NCBI GenBank assembly: GCA_030446465.1 | Contig: JAUJNI010000001.1 | Location: 940,310-1,004,309, forward strand | Direction of reading: 5' to 3' | From: Actinomycetota bacterium | GTDB taxonomy: Bacteria; Actinomycetota; CADDZG01; WHSQ01 | DNA length: 64,000 bases | In this document: positions 1 to 8,036 of the stretch, one piece after another | Position numbering within the stretch: position 1 is the stretch's first letter | Layout of the letters: every line of letters starts with the position of its first letter | Position numbers and translations under genes: made by a program | Notes under the pieces: generated by a model | Database searches by the model: none | The model's input: the letters and a program-made list of their open reading frames with translations, nothing else | What the model was told of the DNA's origin: nothing

Positions 1-153
1 CGAGAACACCTCGGCAGAAGCCGCTCCGGGCGGAACGACCTCGTAGCGAAGGGCTTTTTCGATCAAAGGTTCGCCGAGTATCAAGCCGAAAACGCCGGCG
101 ACAAGTCCTGCGATCAGACCCGCAACGAGACCACGGCGTAAATATGTAGCCAC
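1..153 (-). CDS. cbtA: Cobalt transporter subunit CbtA, N-terminal part (runs off the left edge)
   Basis: Partial gene: 51 codons from a GTG at 153 to the window edge. The product starts with a short basic stretch, then a glycine/alanine-rich membrane segment (GLVAGLIAGLVAGVFGLIL) and an acidic EPLIEKAL segment. This is how CbtA-family membrane proteins begin. CbtA and CbtB form a predicted cobalt uptake system that feeds cobalamin synthesis. An AGGAAG ribosome site precedes the GTG, and cbtB lies 32 bases upstream on the same strand behind a cobalamin riboswitch. The context supports the call more strongly than the short sequence does. Confidence 0.75.
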   Translation of the reverse strand, partial: MATYLRRGLVAGLIAGLVAGVFGLILGEPLIEKALRYEVVPPGAASAEVFS

Positions 154-185
154 AGGGCTTCCTGTTCCTGAACGGGGGCTCTGCG

Positions 186-398
186 CTAGTGACAGGGAAA
201 GCCGAGAAGGTGTCGGCCGTCGTGGAAGAACTCGTGGAGGTAGTTATTGGCCTCCGCGAGATTCCCCAGAAAGGCACGCAGGAGCAGACCCTGGTCGTAG
301 CCGATCGCGTAGACGAAAGCGACGACCACGGCTAGCACCAGCCAAGCCCACAGCGGAACGTCGCGCAGCGCCACCGAAGATGCCGCCGGCACCTCCAT
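186..398 (-). CDS. cbtB: Cobalt transporter subunit CbtB
   Basis: A 70-residue protein with a single membrane helix (about residues 14-34, PLWAWLVLAVVVAFVYAIGY) and a histidine-rich C-terminus (HEFFHDGRHLLGFPCH). That C-terminus is the CbtB signature, where the histidines are thought to bind the metal. An AGGAGG ribosome site lies close to the ATG, directly after a small hairpin at the end of the cobalamin riboswitch. cbtA follows on the same strand. The pair is predicted to import Co2+ and to be shut off when cobalamin is plentiful. The length is normal for the family. Confidence 0.9.
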   Translation of the reverse strand: MEVPAASSVALRDVPLWAWLVLAVVVAFVYAIGYDQGLLLRAFLGNLAEANNYLHEFFHDGRHLLGFPCH

Positions 399-404
399 AG
401 GAAA

Positions 405-640
405 CCACCTCCTTCGGGGTCTTTCGCCCCGGTCGGACGGCAGCGACGCCTCAGTCTCCTGGCTCCCGGATCAGGGCTTGCTCCGGCCTTCCCGCCCGCG
501 AAGCACGGTGGCACGAGTCGGAGTTGGCTCCCCGGTCACAGTGGCGAGACCGCGCCGGATTCTCACCGGACTTCCTGGTCACGTCGCTCTGGTCTCCGCC
601 AATGATGGAAGGCAGTGCAGCCCGGCTCAATGTGCTGCCG
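405..640 (-). promoter_or_regulatory. Cobalamin (AdoCbl) riboswitch upstream of cbtBA
   Basis: Read on the minus strand, this has the conserved cobalamin riboswitch core: a block around 530-590 containing AAGTCCGGTGAGAATCCGG and CGCCACTGTGA, then a GGGAAGG element near 500. The B12 box (GAGCCAGGAGACTGAGGC) is at 466-449. A GGGGCGAAAGACCCC hairpin (416-432) lies immediately before the AGGAGG site of cbtB, which points to control of translation initiation. The outer limits are approximate. Confidence 0.9.
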
Positions 641-667
641 CGGGCTCCTTAGGAAAAGACGCGCTAT

Positions 668-1669
668 TTAAGCGCGCATCTGCGCAGCTAGGCGGTCTCT
701 TCTTGCACGCTCAGCGTGTGTGGAGCCACCATCCGAGGCCAAGATCGCACACTCAGGTCCACCGTCACCCGCGTCTGCCCGGCAGTAGGCAGCGAGCAGA
801 AGGGGGTCGATCCAGAAGTCGAACTTGCCCGACAGGATGTCTTCGGGCGAGTACAACGTGAGTTTGGGTCCTGTGAAATCGATCCCCGGCAGATCGGCCA
901 GCGCGCGGTAGATAGCAGCCAAGAACCTGCTCACGTTCCGCTCCGGCACGTCTATGCCCGCACCTTCGAGGAAGTTGCGCAGACCCACCCTGTAGTGGAA
1001 ACCATGTTTGCGATTGACGCGCAACATGATCGCCAGGTACCACGACAGAAGGATCTTGTAGCGGTCGTTCCTCCCGTGCAGCAAGAGGAACGACGAAGGA
1101 AGTCTTGCCGCCTGTCGGCGCGCTCCGGTCAGCTCGTGTATCCACACCGGGCCGGGCCCGAACCTCGGTGACGAGCCGGTGGCGCCGCCATGCAGACGGA
1201 TCGGCGGACCAGGTTCCGCTGAACGCCTGCCACCAGACGGGCCGGACACGAAATGAACGCGCGTCAGTGCCTCGATGAAACGCTCGAGGAGCTTGTTGTT
1301 CCTCGCGCCCATCCGAGCCCCTATCTCCGCAGCCGAGGCACCGGCGAACGGCGGTTGCGTACGTTCGCCGGTTGGCCTTTTCCACAGATCCACGATCACG
1401 ACGAACGCCTGAAGCGCCTTGGGGCCCGCTGCCCGCAAGAGCGCACGCACCTCTTCTGCATCCGGTCCCTCGACCACGGCCGTAGAACCCTTCGGGGCTT
1501 CGAGCCTGAACGCTCTACCGTCCCGGAGCCAGCGATTCGATGCAAGCGCGGCAAGGTCGCGCACCAGCATGCTGCACGGGAGATCGATGAGCGACGGCAC
1601 CCCCAGCCGTTCTTGCGCTGGGAGGCCTGCGCGTGGTCGAACGGTTGACGCGTTACCTGCATGTTGCAT
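668..1669 (-). CDS. Unrecognised protein behind a cobalamin riboswitch; possible winged-helix DNA-binding protein
   Basis: I do not recognise this 333-residue protein. The open frame extends upstream, but its first 142 codons run through a riboswitch and a rhodanese gene. The ATG at 1669 (product MQHAGNAST), just after the riboswitch, is therefore the likely start. The body has two helix-rich blocks. One, about residues 75-130, carries EEVRALLRAAGPKALQAF and GARMGARNNKLLERFIEAL. The other, about 195-260, carries NDRYKILLSWYLAIML and PERNVSRFLAAIYRALADL. The layout recalls the tandem winged helices of plasmid replication initiators or regulators, but this is a weak resemblance. A cobalamin riboswitch lies directly upstream, and the cbtBA unit, also riboswitch-controlled, lies downstream. 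A role in cobalamin-responsive control is inference only. Confidence 0.6.
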   Translation of the reverse strand: MQHAGNASTVRPRAGLPAQERLGVPSLIDLPCSMLVRDLAALASNRWLRDGRAFRLEAPKGSTAVVEGPDAEEVRALLRAAGPKALQAFVVIVDLWKRPTGERTQPPFAGASAAEIGARMGARNNKLLERFIEALTRVHFVSGPSGGRRSAEPGPPIRLHGGATGSSPRFGPGPVWIHELTGARRQAARLPSSFLLLHGRNDRYKILLSWYLAIMLRVNRKHGFHYRVGLRNFLEGAGIDVPERNVSRFLAAIYRALADLPGIDFTGPKLTLYSPEDILSGKFDFWIDPLLLAAYCRADAGDGGPECAILASDGGSTHAERARRDRLAAQMRA

Positions 1670-1689
1670 CAGCCTGCCCCTATCCGCGA

Positions 1690-1890
1690 GGAGCCGTGCG
1701 GCGCTCAGACCGTCTCGGGCAGGTCTCCTGACTCCTGGGTCACAGCCTCCCCGCAGCCTTCCCATCCCGATCGGGACAGTGGCCTCGTTGCGGGGTGCTC
1801 GCCAGTCACAGTGGCGGGTCCGCGCCGGCATCTCACCGGACTTCCCTATCAAGCCCATACGGGCACCCGAGACAGCTATTCGGTTGTGGC
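1690..1890 (-). promoter_or_regulatory. Second cobalamin riboswitch, upstream of the unknown 333-residue gene
   Basis: On the minus strand the core block GAAGTCCGGTGAGATGCCGG followed by CGCCACTGTGACTGG is at about 1846-1804. A GGGAAGG element is near 1760. The B12 box at 1733-1718 (AGTCAGGAGACCTGCC) matches the published consensus closely. Its position 50 bases before the ATG at 1669 suggests that the unknown gene is repressed by cobalamin. The boundaries are approximate. Confidence 0.9.
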
Positions 1891-1908
1891 TGCCTTCTCT
1901 ATCACACA

Positions 1909-1922
1909 GCGGCCTAGGCCGC
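1909..1922. repeat. 14-bp perfect palindrome between the rhodanese gene and riboswitch 2
   Basis: GCGGCCTAGGCCGC is a perfect palindrome a few bases past the rhodanese stop codon and just upstream of the second riboswitch. It could be part of a terminator for the rhodanese transcript or an operator for the riboswitch transcript. There is no clear U-tract. Confidence 0.4.
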
Positions 1923-1934
1923 GCTAGCCCATGC

Positions 1935-2327
1935 TCATCCCTCTTGTGCGGGCTCCGTCGGACGGCCTGACTCCTGCCACGCATTGATCCCGCCGTCCAG
2001 GTGCGCGACGTTCGTGTAGCCCATGTCTTGAAGCGTCTTCGCCGCGAGAGCTGACCGACCGCCTGAGGCGCAATGAAGAATGATCCGCCGATCACGCTCG
2101 AACTCCGCTTTGTGATAAGGAAGCGAGGGATCGGCGTAGAACTCCAGCATGCCCCGCGGCGCGCTCGTCGCCCCAGGAATCACACCCGTTGTCGCCCGCT
2201 CTTGTGGTTCGCGAAGGTCGACGAGCACCGCGTCTGCATTTTCGACCTCGGCCGCCACCTGCTCGGGCGTCAGGTTCTCGACGTTCTGCTTGGCCTCATT
2301 CACGAGGTCCATCGCGCGCTTGGCCAT
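1935..2327 (-). CDS. Single-domain rhodanese-like sulfurtransferase
   Basis: A 130-residue, single rhodanese domain. Visible motifs are VLVDLREPQER near residue 35, the catalytic-loop cysteine in LHCASGGRSALAAKTL near residue 85, and the closing GYTNVAHLDGGINAWQ. The loop C-A-S-G-G-R-S has the six-residue active-site geometry expected for sulfur transfer from thiosulfate or persulfide donors. ATG 2327 is chosen because a strong AAGGAGAGG site lies 5 bases upstream; the TTG at 2330 is less likely. No signal peptide, so cytoplasmic. It is not obviously co-transcribed with a partner, and its physiological sulfur acceptor cannot be told from sequence. Confidence 0.9.
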   Translation of the reverse strand: MAKRAMDLVNEAKQNVENLTPEQVAAEVENADAVLVDLREPQERATTGVIPGATSAPRGMLEFYADPSLPYHKAEFERDRRIILHCASGGRSALAAKTLQDMGYTNVAHLDGGINAWQESGRPTEPAQEG

Positions 2328-2699
2328 CAATCCTCTCCTTCCGCTACCACCAACTCCTTGTCCGCATGATTGGTTGGGTCATAGGGGTTGTCAACTCAAA
2401 CGATTCCATCGAGACTGCATGTCCTGAGGTTCTCGGTCTGGAGCTACAGCAGCAGGAGGCAGCGTCCTGCTAGTGATGCTCCGGCGTAAGAAGCATTCGC
2501 TTCCAGAGGTCCCCGAGCCACTTCGCAGAGCGCTCGGCTTCGTCGACCACAGCACGTCTCGCGGCCCCTTCCAGGAGACGGCAAGACCCTCGCCCCGAAT
2601 CAAGGTGTTTGCGGCGCTTCAGGCTCTGGAGTCCGGCGCCTTGCGGGAACGGCGCCACCGGCGGCTCAGGGTGGAGGCCTGGAGGTTTACCCCGCACAG
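2328..2699. other. Non-coding gap of about 370 bases
   Basis: Between the rhodanese and HAD genes I find no convincing gene. Open frames here lack family features and ribosome sites. It contains a 7-bp inverted repeat, AGCAGGA at 2451-2457 and TCCTGCT at 2465-2471, without a U-tract. Confidence 0.5.
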
Positions 2700-3551
2700 T
2701 CAAGCTCTCGCGACCGCCGCCCGTAGCCGTTCCCGCAAGGCAGGCAGCGTGCCGGGCGGCTCTGTGGTCCTTCGTCGTTCGAGGTAGACGCCTAAGGCCA
2801 CGCCCGTGCCGAATACGGCCGCACCCCCGACGCCCGCCGGGATGCCGATAAGGAGAGCCCGCCGGCGAGTTCTGAGTTCGTGGACCGGCCATCCCCTCGC
2901 CAGCGCGACCCTGCGCACCTCATGGTCCGGATTGACGGCGTGGGGATGACCGACCGCCTCTAGCAGCGGCAGGTCGTTCACCGAGTCCGAGTAGGCGTGA
3001 CACTCGGCAAGATCGATGCCGCGTTCGGCAGCGACCTCGACGACGGCCTTCGCCTTCTCGGGGCCGTGCATGACGCCGCCGACGAGTCGTCCGGTGTAAT
3101 AGCCGTCGCGATCCACCTCCGACACGGTCCCCACCGCGCCCGTCATGTCGAGCGCTCTCGCCACCGTGTCCGCGAGCTCGATCGGAGCGGCGGTGACGAG
3201 GAAGGTCAGGTCCCCTCTGGCCCGGTGCCCCTCGATCACCTTCACGATGTCCTCGTAGACACGGGGCAGCACCTGCTCCTGTGCGATCTCCCGGCCCCAC
3301 TCGAGCAGCTCCTGCTGGCTTCTTCCGCAGACGAACTCGAGGGTCGACTGACGCGACATCTCCATGCCGCCGTGACGCTCGCCCCCGAGACGAAACATCA
3401 TCTGCCCGTAGCCGAATCGGAGGATGTCTCGCACCCTGAGGATGTCGCGCTCATACGCACCCCGCGCGAGCAAGAAGAGGCTCGACCCTGGGATGAGCGT
3501 CTTGTCGAGGTCGAAGAAGGCGGCCCGTTCCAATCGTCTGTCGGTCACCAT
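2700..3551 (-). CDS. HAD superfamily phosphatase, subfamily IB (SerB/CicA-like)
   Basis: A 283-residue HAD-IB hydrolase. Motif I is AAFFDLDKTLIPGSS near residue 10, with the nucleophile Asp and the general acid Asp two residues on. Motif II is FLVTAAP near 115. Motif III is the Lys of HGPEKAKA, and motif IV is YSDSVNDLPLL near 185. The helical cap between motifs I and II is of the type found in phosphoserine phosphatase-like enzymes. A C-terminal hydrophobic stretch (ALLIGIPAGVGGAAVFGTGVA) could anchor it to the membrane, which is unusual for SerB itself. The substrate is unknown. The 5' end overlaps the nitroreductase stop codon by a few bases, so the two are co-transcribed. GTG 3560 and GTG 3548 are alternative starts. 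Confidence 0.88.
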   Translation of the reverse strand: MVTDRRLERAAFFDLDKTLIPGSSLFLLARGAYERDILRVRDILRFGYGQMMFRLGGERHGGMEMSRQSTLEFVCGRSQQELLEWGREIAQEQVLPRVYEDIVKVIEGHRARGDLTFLVTAAPIELADTVARALDMTGAVGTVSEVDRDGYYTGRLVGGVMHGPEKAKAVVEVAAERGIDLAECHAYSDSVNDLPLLEAVGHPHAVNPDHEVRRVALARGWPVHELRTRRRALLIGIPAGVGGAAVFGTGVALGVYLERRRTTEPPGTLPALRERLRAAVARA

Positions 3552-4102
3552 CCCCTCCACTCAGTGAGACTTGCAGCGTCCGTTCTCCGGCTCAGGGGTC
3601 GGGCGCCGTCTTCGGCCCTGGGGTGGCCGAGATAGATCAAGCCTGCGATCAGCTCGCCGTCCTCGAGGCCGAGGTGCCTGCGGACCTCGGGGATGTGGGC
3701 GGCGGGGCCCGTGCGCATCATCGCTCCAAGGCCCATGTCGTGGGCCGCAAGCAGGATGTTCTGCAGGGCAGCGCCGGTTGCGTGGTGCTCCTCTATGTCG
3801 CTCACCTTGGGAAGGTGTCCCTTGGGACGCTCGACCACGCAGATGATCACCGGCGCCCTCAGTGCCTTAGATCGTGCTGCCTCGGGGTCCTTGCCCTCCC
3901 TCTGAGCACCAGTGGCCCACGCATCCGCGAATTCTTCAAGCGCACGACCGGTCAGCACGATGAAGCGCCACGGTTGCGTCAGGTGATGGTTCGGGGCTCG
4001 CACAGCGGCGTCCAGGAGCCGCTCGACCTTCCACTTCTCGACGGGGACGTCGGTCACGAGCGGTACAGAGCGACGGGTCATGATCGCCTCGTACGTCTCC
4101 AT
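3545..4102 (-). CDS. Nitroreductase family FMN-dependent oxidoreductase
   Basis: A 185-residue protein of the nitroreductase fold. The N-terminal TRRSVP motif contributes the FMN phosphate contact. APNHHLTQPWRFIVLTG and the C-terminal GAALQNILLAAHDMGLGAMMRTG and GLIYLGHP blocks are typical. These enzymes dimerise and reduce quinones, nitro compounds or enones with NAD(P)H; the substrate cannot be assigned. The start ATG at 4102 lies 6 bases after a TATCCT box on the minus strand, so the mRNA is probably leaderless. The HAD phosphatase gene overlaps its 3' end. Confidence 0.9.
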   Translation of the reverse strand: METYEAIMTRRSVPLVTDVPVEKWKVERLLDAAVRAPNHHLTQPWRFIVLTGRALEEFADAWATGAQREGKDPEAARSKALRAPVIICVVERPKGHLPKVSDIEEHHATGAALQNILLAAHDMGLGAMMRTGPAAHIPEVRRHLGLEDGELIAGLIYLGHPRAEDGARPLSRRTDAASLTEWRGW

Positions 4103-4108
4103 GGCCGC

Positions 4109-4114
4109 AGGATA
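4109..4114 (-). promoter_or_regulatory. Predicted -10 box for a leaderless nitroreductase mRNA
   Basis: TATCCT on the minus strand, 6 bases before the ATG at 4102. This spacing puts the transcription start at or next to the start codon. There is no ribosome site in between. Confidence 0.5.
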
Positions 4115-4130
4115 GAACGAGCCGGCGTGT

Positions 4131-4136
4131 CAATAT
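4131..4136 (+). promoter_or_regulatory. Possible -10 box for the TIM-barrel isomerase gene
   Basis: CAATAT, 6 bases before the GTG at 4143. It is weaker than the TANNNT boxes elsewhere in the window, but the spacing is the same. Confidence 0.35.
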
Positions 4137-4142
4137 CAAGCG

Positions 4143-4925
4143 GTGCTTGTCGGGGCAATGAACTTCCCGGGGCGTTCCGTCCTCAAAGAGGTCCACAGGA
4201 TTGCCGAGGACAACTTCGACTTCGTCGATCTAACGCTCGAGCCGCCGGCCGCGTGGTTGCCCGACGGCAAGGAGGTCGGGCGCCTCATCTCAGATCTCGG
4301 GCTCTCTGCAGTCGGCCACACCGCCTACTACCTCCCCATCGCGGCTCCCTTCGACGAGCTCCGCAAGACCACACGCGATTTATTCAGGCGGTGCCTTGAC
4401 ACCTTTTCCGATGCCGGAGTCGAGTTGGTCAACGTCCACCCCGACATCAGACTGCCTCTGCATCATGCCGAACAGGTGCGGGCACGCAACGCTGCGGCGA
4501 TCGGGGACCTCAGCGCCGACGCGGCGCAGCGGGGCATCCGGCTCATGGTCGAGAACATCGATCGCATGTTCACCGACCCGGACGACTTCGCGTCCATCTT
4601 CGAGGCCGCGCCCAACGCCGGCTTTCACCTCGACATCGGGCACGCCAACCTTCGTCTCGGTCCGAGACAACCGATCAGGACCGCCGCGCTGCTGGAGGCC
4701 CATGCGCAGCGTCTCGATCACGTCCACGTCTCGGACAACCGCGGCGGTGAGCTCGACCTGCACCTGCCTTTGGGGGCCGGGACCATCGACTGGAAGACCT
4801 CGATCAGGATGCTCAAGGAGGCCGGCTACGACGGGACCGTGACGCTCGAGGTCTTCTCGAGGGAGCGGGATTACCTGCGAGCGTCGCGCAGGCTGTGGCT
4901 CGAATGGTGGTCGAGCGTTTCCTGA
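4143..4925 (+). CDS. Sugar phosphate isomerase/epimerase-like TIM-barrel protein (AP endonuclease 2 family)
   Basis: A 260-residue single-domain barrel of the xylose-isomerase-like family. Metal-site motifs are visible in order: VELVNVHPD near residue 95, LMVENID near 138, GFHLDIGHANL near 160, DHVHVSDNRGG near 190 and a terminal VTLEVFS near 240. These supply the Glu, His and Asp ligands typical of the divalent-metal site. The family isomerises sugars or cleaves abasic DNA; at this length and with no DNA-binding extension an isomerase-type role is more likely. The start is GTG 4143, with ATG 4158 as an alternative. Confidence 0.85.
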   Translation: MLVGAMNFPGRSVLKEVHRIAEDNFDFVDLTLEPPAAWLPDGKEVGRLISDLGLSAVGHTAYYLPIAAPFDELRKTTRDLFRRCLDTFSDAGVELVNVHPDIRLPLHHAEQVRARNAAAIGDLSADAAQRGIRLMVENIDRMFTDPDDFASIFEAAPNAGFHLDIGHANLRLGPRQPIRTAALLEAHAQRLDHVHVSDNRGGELDLHLPLGAGTIDWKTSIRMLKEAGYDGTVTLEVFSRERDYLRASRRLWLEWWSSVS

Positions 4926-4960
4926 CGCCCGCAAGAGTGCGCCTACGTCTTTGTGGTCGC

Positions 4961-4966
4961 TAGGCT
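4961..4966 (+). promoter_or_regulatory. Predicted -10 box for the 4973 membrane protein and thiE
   Basis: TAGGCT, 6 bases before the GTG at 4973, consistent with a leaderless transcript covering this gene and thiE. Confidence 0.5.
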
Positions 4967-4972
4967 GCATCC

Positions 4973-5407
4973 GTGGCCACAGGAGTGATTGCATCGTTGA
5001 TAGCGGTTCTGGCCCTTGCCTTTGCGGAGGGCATGGCGCGTTTCTACCCCGCCCGGAACACCTGGTGGCGGCTGCGGCGGATGCACGGCCGGCGCGCGGT
5101 CCGGGCCATGCGGGAGCGATTCGAGGCACTCGCCGCACATCGTCTTTTCCGGATCCTTGCCATCGTCCTGCTCGGAGTAGCGATCGGTTGGATCGCGAGC
5201 GCCAGCTTGCTCGACAAGCGCTGGTACGAGGTCGTGCTCGACGTCTTGCCGAGTGCCTTCATAGGGGTTGCGTTGCTCAGGCTCCCAAGCATCGTCCAAG
5301 CTATGGCAACGCGCATGAGAGCTTACGAGCGCGAGGCCGGTGAAGATCCGGACAAGGAGCTCCCGGGACTGGAGGACGACGAGGGCCCCAGCGCGCTGGC
5401 ATTGTGA
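4973..5407 (+). CDS. Small membrane protein of unknown function, coupled to thiE
   Basis: A 144-residue protein I do not recognise. It has an N-terminal hydrophobic segment (residues 4-20), a basic arginine-rich loop (WWRLRRMHGRRAVRAMRERF), two further hydrophobic helices (about 58-78 and 88-105) and an acidic tail (DPDKELPGLEDDEG). The GTG start sits 6 bases after a TAGGCT box. The stop overlaps the thiE GTG start (GTGA), so translation of thiE is probably coupled to it. Whether it has anything to do with thiamine is unknown. Confidence 0.7.
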   Translation: MATGVIASLIAVLALAFAEGMARFYPARNTWWRLRRMHGRRAVRAMRERFEALAAHRLFRILAIVLLGVAIGWIASASLLDKRWYEVVLDVLPSAFIGVALLRLPSIVQAMATRMRAYEREAGEDPDKELPGLEDDEGPSALAL

Positions 5408-6033
5408 TCCGGACGGCGCGGCTGTACCTGGTCGCGCGTGCTCGTCTTGGCGCCGGCCATCTGTCTGATTTGATCCCCGAGCTCGCCGACGCCGGGGTCG
5501 ACCTGGTTCAGCTTCGGGAAAAGGACATGGAGGCGGGTGACTTGCTTCGTGTCGGGGAGCCCATCGCTCTGGCTTGCCGTGCTGCCGGACTCCCCTTGAT
5601 CATCAACGACCGCCCCGACGTGGCGCGTGCCCTCGACGCCGACGGAGTGCACCTCGGACAGAACGACCTTCCTCCCCAGTTTGCCCGGGGCTTGCTGGGA
5701 GACCGGATGGTGGGCCTTTCGACCCATCGACCGCAGGAGGTGGATGAGGCGACCGAGCTGGGCGAGTCGATCGACTACTTCGTGGTTGGCCCCGTTCACG
5801 AGACCCCGACCAAGGCCGGCCGCCCAGCCGTAGGGCTGGAGCTGGTGCGCTACGCGGCGTCCTCTGGGACGTCGCTGCCATGGTTTGCGATCGGGGGGAT
5901 CAACGAGGGCAACATCGCCGACGTGATCGAGGCGGGGGCGCGGCGAGTGGTGGTCGTGCGAGCCATAACCGAGGCCCCCGATCCTCCGAGCGCCGCCGCG
6001 GCTCTCAAGAATCACCTGGCTTCGAGCTTGTAG
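5404..6033 (+). CDS. thiE: Thiamine phosphate synthase
   Basis: A 209-residue TIM barrel. It joins the hydroxymethylpyrimidine diphosphate and thiazole phosphate moieties to make thiamine phosphate. Family motifs are present in order: VDLVQLREKDM near residue 35, PLIINDRPDVA near 66, DGVHLGQNDLP near 80, GLSTHRPQEV near 103, VGPVHETPTKAG near 130 and WFAIGGINEGN near 163. The length is typical. The GTG start overlaps the stop of the preceding membrane protein. Other thi genes are not in the window. Confidence 0.95.
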   Translation: MIRTARLYLVARARLGAGHLSDLIPELADAGVDLVQLREKDMEAGDLLRVGEPIALACRAAGLPLIINDRPDVARALDADGVHLGQNDLPPQFARGLLGDRMVGLSTHRPQEVDEATELGESIDYFVVGPVHETPTKAGRPAVGLELVRYAASSGTSLPWFAIGGINEGNIADVIEAGARRVVVVRAITEAPDPPSAAAALKNHLASSL

Positions 6034-6044
6034 GCTCCCCGGCC

Positions 6045-7094
6045 ATGTCCAAGCTGAAGCCGTCGCTCAACTGGCTGCTGGTGCTGGTACCGGTTGCGAT
6101 AGTGCTAGAGCTGATCCATGGGTCGGAGGTCGCGATCTTCGTAGTCTCGGCCCTCGCCATCCTGCCGCTTGCCGGCCTGATAGGCCACGCCACCGAGGAC
6201 CTGGCGATCCGCTCCGGCCCTCAGGTCGGCGGCCTTTTGAACGCGACCTTCGGCAACGTCACCGAGATGATCATTGCCTTCTTTCTGATCCTGAGAGGCG
6301 AGATCGAGGTCGTGAAGGCGTCGATCACGGGCTCCATTATCGGGAACGTCTTGCTCGTGCTCGGCTTGGCCTTCCTGCTCGGGGGCTGGACGCGGCGCCA
6401 GCAGAGCTTCAGCCGGCACTCCGCGGGACTGCATTCGGCCCATTTGGTGATCGCAGTCGTGGGCCTGATAATGCCGGCGCTGTTCGCCCTGACCCCCGAG
6501 GCGAACGAGTTCCGCGACGAGGCGGTATCGATTGGCGTGGCGGTGGTGCTGCTCGTCACTTACCTCCTCGGCCTGCTGTTCTCGTTCAAGACCCATCGCT
6601 CGCTGTTCCGAAGTGATACGGAGCACGGGGACCCGAAGTGGTCGCTGAAGTTCGCCGTCGGCTTGCTGGCCGGGGCGACTGTTTTCGTTGCGCTCATGAG
6701 CGAGTTCCTCGTGGGAGCGCTGGAGCCGACCGTCGAGCAGTTCGGCGTGTCGAAGCTGTTCGTCGGCCTGATCATCGTGCCGATCGTCGGCAACGCCGCG
6801 GAGCACTCGTCCGCGGTGCTGCTTGCGATGAAAGACAAGATGGACGTCTCCATAGAGATAGCAATCGGATCGTCGACCCAAATAGCACTGTTCATAGCCC
6901 CGGTGCTCGTGTTCGTGTCGCTGGCTCTTGGGAACCCCATGGACTTGATCTTCACGGGCATCGAGATCGCTGCGGTTACCTTCTCTTCGATCATCTTGGG
7001 ATTCATCGCCCTCGACGGAAGGTCCAACTGGATCGAGGGCGCGCAGCTGCTCGCCGCATACGCCATCATGGCCGTTTCCTTCTTCTTCTTGTAA
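6045..7094 (+). CDS. Calcium/proton antiporter of the CaCA (Cax) family
   Basis: A 349-residue integral membrane protein with about eleven helices. It carries the two inverted alpha-repeat motifs that form the cation site: LNATFGNVTEMI near residue 67 and VGNAAEHSSAVL near 247, each with the essential Glu. A basic, charged loop (KTHRSLFRSDTEHGDPKW) divides the halves, as in microbial Cax exchangers. It exports Ca2+ in exchange for H+. The frame stays open upstream into thiE, but ATG 6045 begins the hydrophobic protein and follows the thiE stop by 11 bases. Confidence 0.93.
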   Translation: MSKLKPSLNWLLVLVPVAIVLELIHGSEVAIFVVSALAILPLAGLIGHATEDLAIRSGPQVGGLLNATFGNVTEMIIAFFLILRGEIEVVKASITGSIIGNVLLVLGLAFLLGGWTRRQQSFSRHSAGLHSAHLVIAVVGLIMPALFALTPEANEFRDEAVSIGVAVVLLVTYLLGLLFSFKTHRSLFRSDTEHGDPKWSLKFAVGLLAGATVFVALMSEFLVGALEPTVEQFGVSKLFVGLIIVPIVGNAAEHSSAVLLAMKDKMDVSIEIAIGSSTQIALFIAPVLVFVSLALGNPMDLIFTGIEIAAVTFSSIILGFIALDGRSNWIEGAQLLAAYAIMAVSFFFL

Positions 7095-7113
7095 ATCGTT
7101 CGGGAGGGTTTCA

Positions 7114-7959
7114 ATGCCGCGCGCCATCGACTTTCACGTTCACGCCTCGACCGCGGAATGGCTCGAGGGCTCGATAGGACCGATGCTCGAGGTCACCGCG
7201 CGCTACTTCCGCAGCGAGGTGCGAGTCCGAACGGTCGAGCAGATGGCGCAGGAGTATCGCGACTGGGACCTGCTCGGAGTGCTGCTGGCGTGGGATGCGG
7301 AGACGGCCACGGGGCTCCCTCCTCTCACCAACGACCGCGTTGCCGACATCTGCAGGGCATACCCCGAGCAGTTCGTCGGCTTTGCGAGCGTCGACCCGCA
7401 CAAGCCGGATGCGGCTGAGGAGCTCGACCGAGCCGTGACGGAGCTGGGGCTCAAGGGGCTCAAGATCCATCCCCAGGTCCAGGCCTTCTATCCCAACGAG
7501 GAGCGCTACGACTCCATCTGGGAGGTCTGCGAGCGACACCACCTTCCGATCGTCGTGCACGTCGGGCAGACGGGCTTGGGGGCCGGCGTGCCGGGGGGAT
7601 CAGGGATCGCCTACGACTACGGACGCCCCATGCTCATGGACATGGTGGCGGCCCGCCATCCGGACCTCACCGTCGTCATGGCCCATTTCGGGTACCCGTG
7701 GCACCTCGAGGTCCTCGCCAGCGCCATGCACAAGACCAACGTGTGGGTCGACCTCTCGGGATGGCGGCCGAAGTACATCCCGGATGAGGTGAAGCGTGAC
7801 GCCAGAGGGCGGCTGAGCGACCGTTTCGTCTGGGGAAGCGACTACCCGATGCTCGACCCGGGGCGAATCCTCGATGAGTTCGACGAGATGGGCCTCGGCG
7901 ACAAGGCCGAGGACGTGCTGAAGAACAATGCAGCTCGACTGCTCGGCCTCCAGCTGTAG
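7114..7959 (+). CDS. Amidohydrolase family (amidohydrolase 2) metal-dependent hydrolase
   Basis: A 281-residue TIM-barrel hydrolase. The opening AIDFHVHAS supplies the HxH metal pair, then GLKGLKIHPQVQAF near residue 115, IVVHVGQTG near 148 and VVMAHFGYPW near 188. The final GSDYPMLDP near 245 carries the catalytic Asp. This pattern fits the decarboxylase/hydrolase branch (ACMSD-like) and many uncharacterised hydrolases. The substrate is not evident. It starts 19 bases after the exchanger gene and may be co-transcribed with it. Confidence 0.88.
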   Translation: MPRAIDFHVHASTAEWLEGSIGPMLEVTARYFRSEVRVRTVEQMAQEYRDWDLLGVLLAWDAETATGLPPLTNDRVADICRAYPEQFVGFASVDPHKPDAAEELDRAVTELGLKGLKIHPQVQAFYPNEERYDSIWEVCERHHLPIVVHVGQTGLGAGVPGGSGIAYDYGRPMLMDMVAARHPDLTVVMAHFGYPWHLEVLASAMHKTNVWVDLSGWRPKYIPDEVKRDARGRLSDRFVWGSDYPMLDPGRILDEFDEMGLGDKAEDVLKNNAARLLGLQL

Positions 7960-8036
7960 GCATTCTCGCCGCGATTCGGCCGACTATGTGTGTCAAATCG
8001 CGGCAAGTATGGGAATCGGTCGCTATGCGCCCCCGT

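Noticed and set aside
1670..2095. N-terminal extension of the unknown 333-residue protein to 475 residues
   Set aside because: The extension reads through a clear cobalamin riboswitch and antisense-frame rhodanese sequence. The start after the riboswitch is more sensible.
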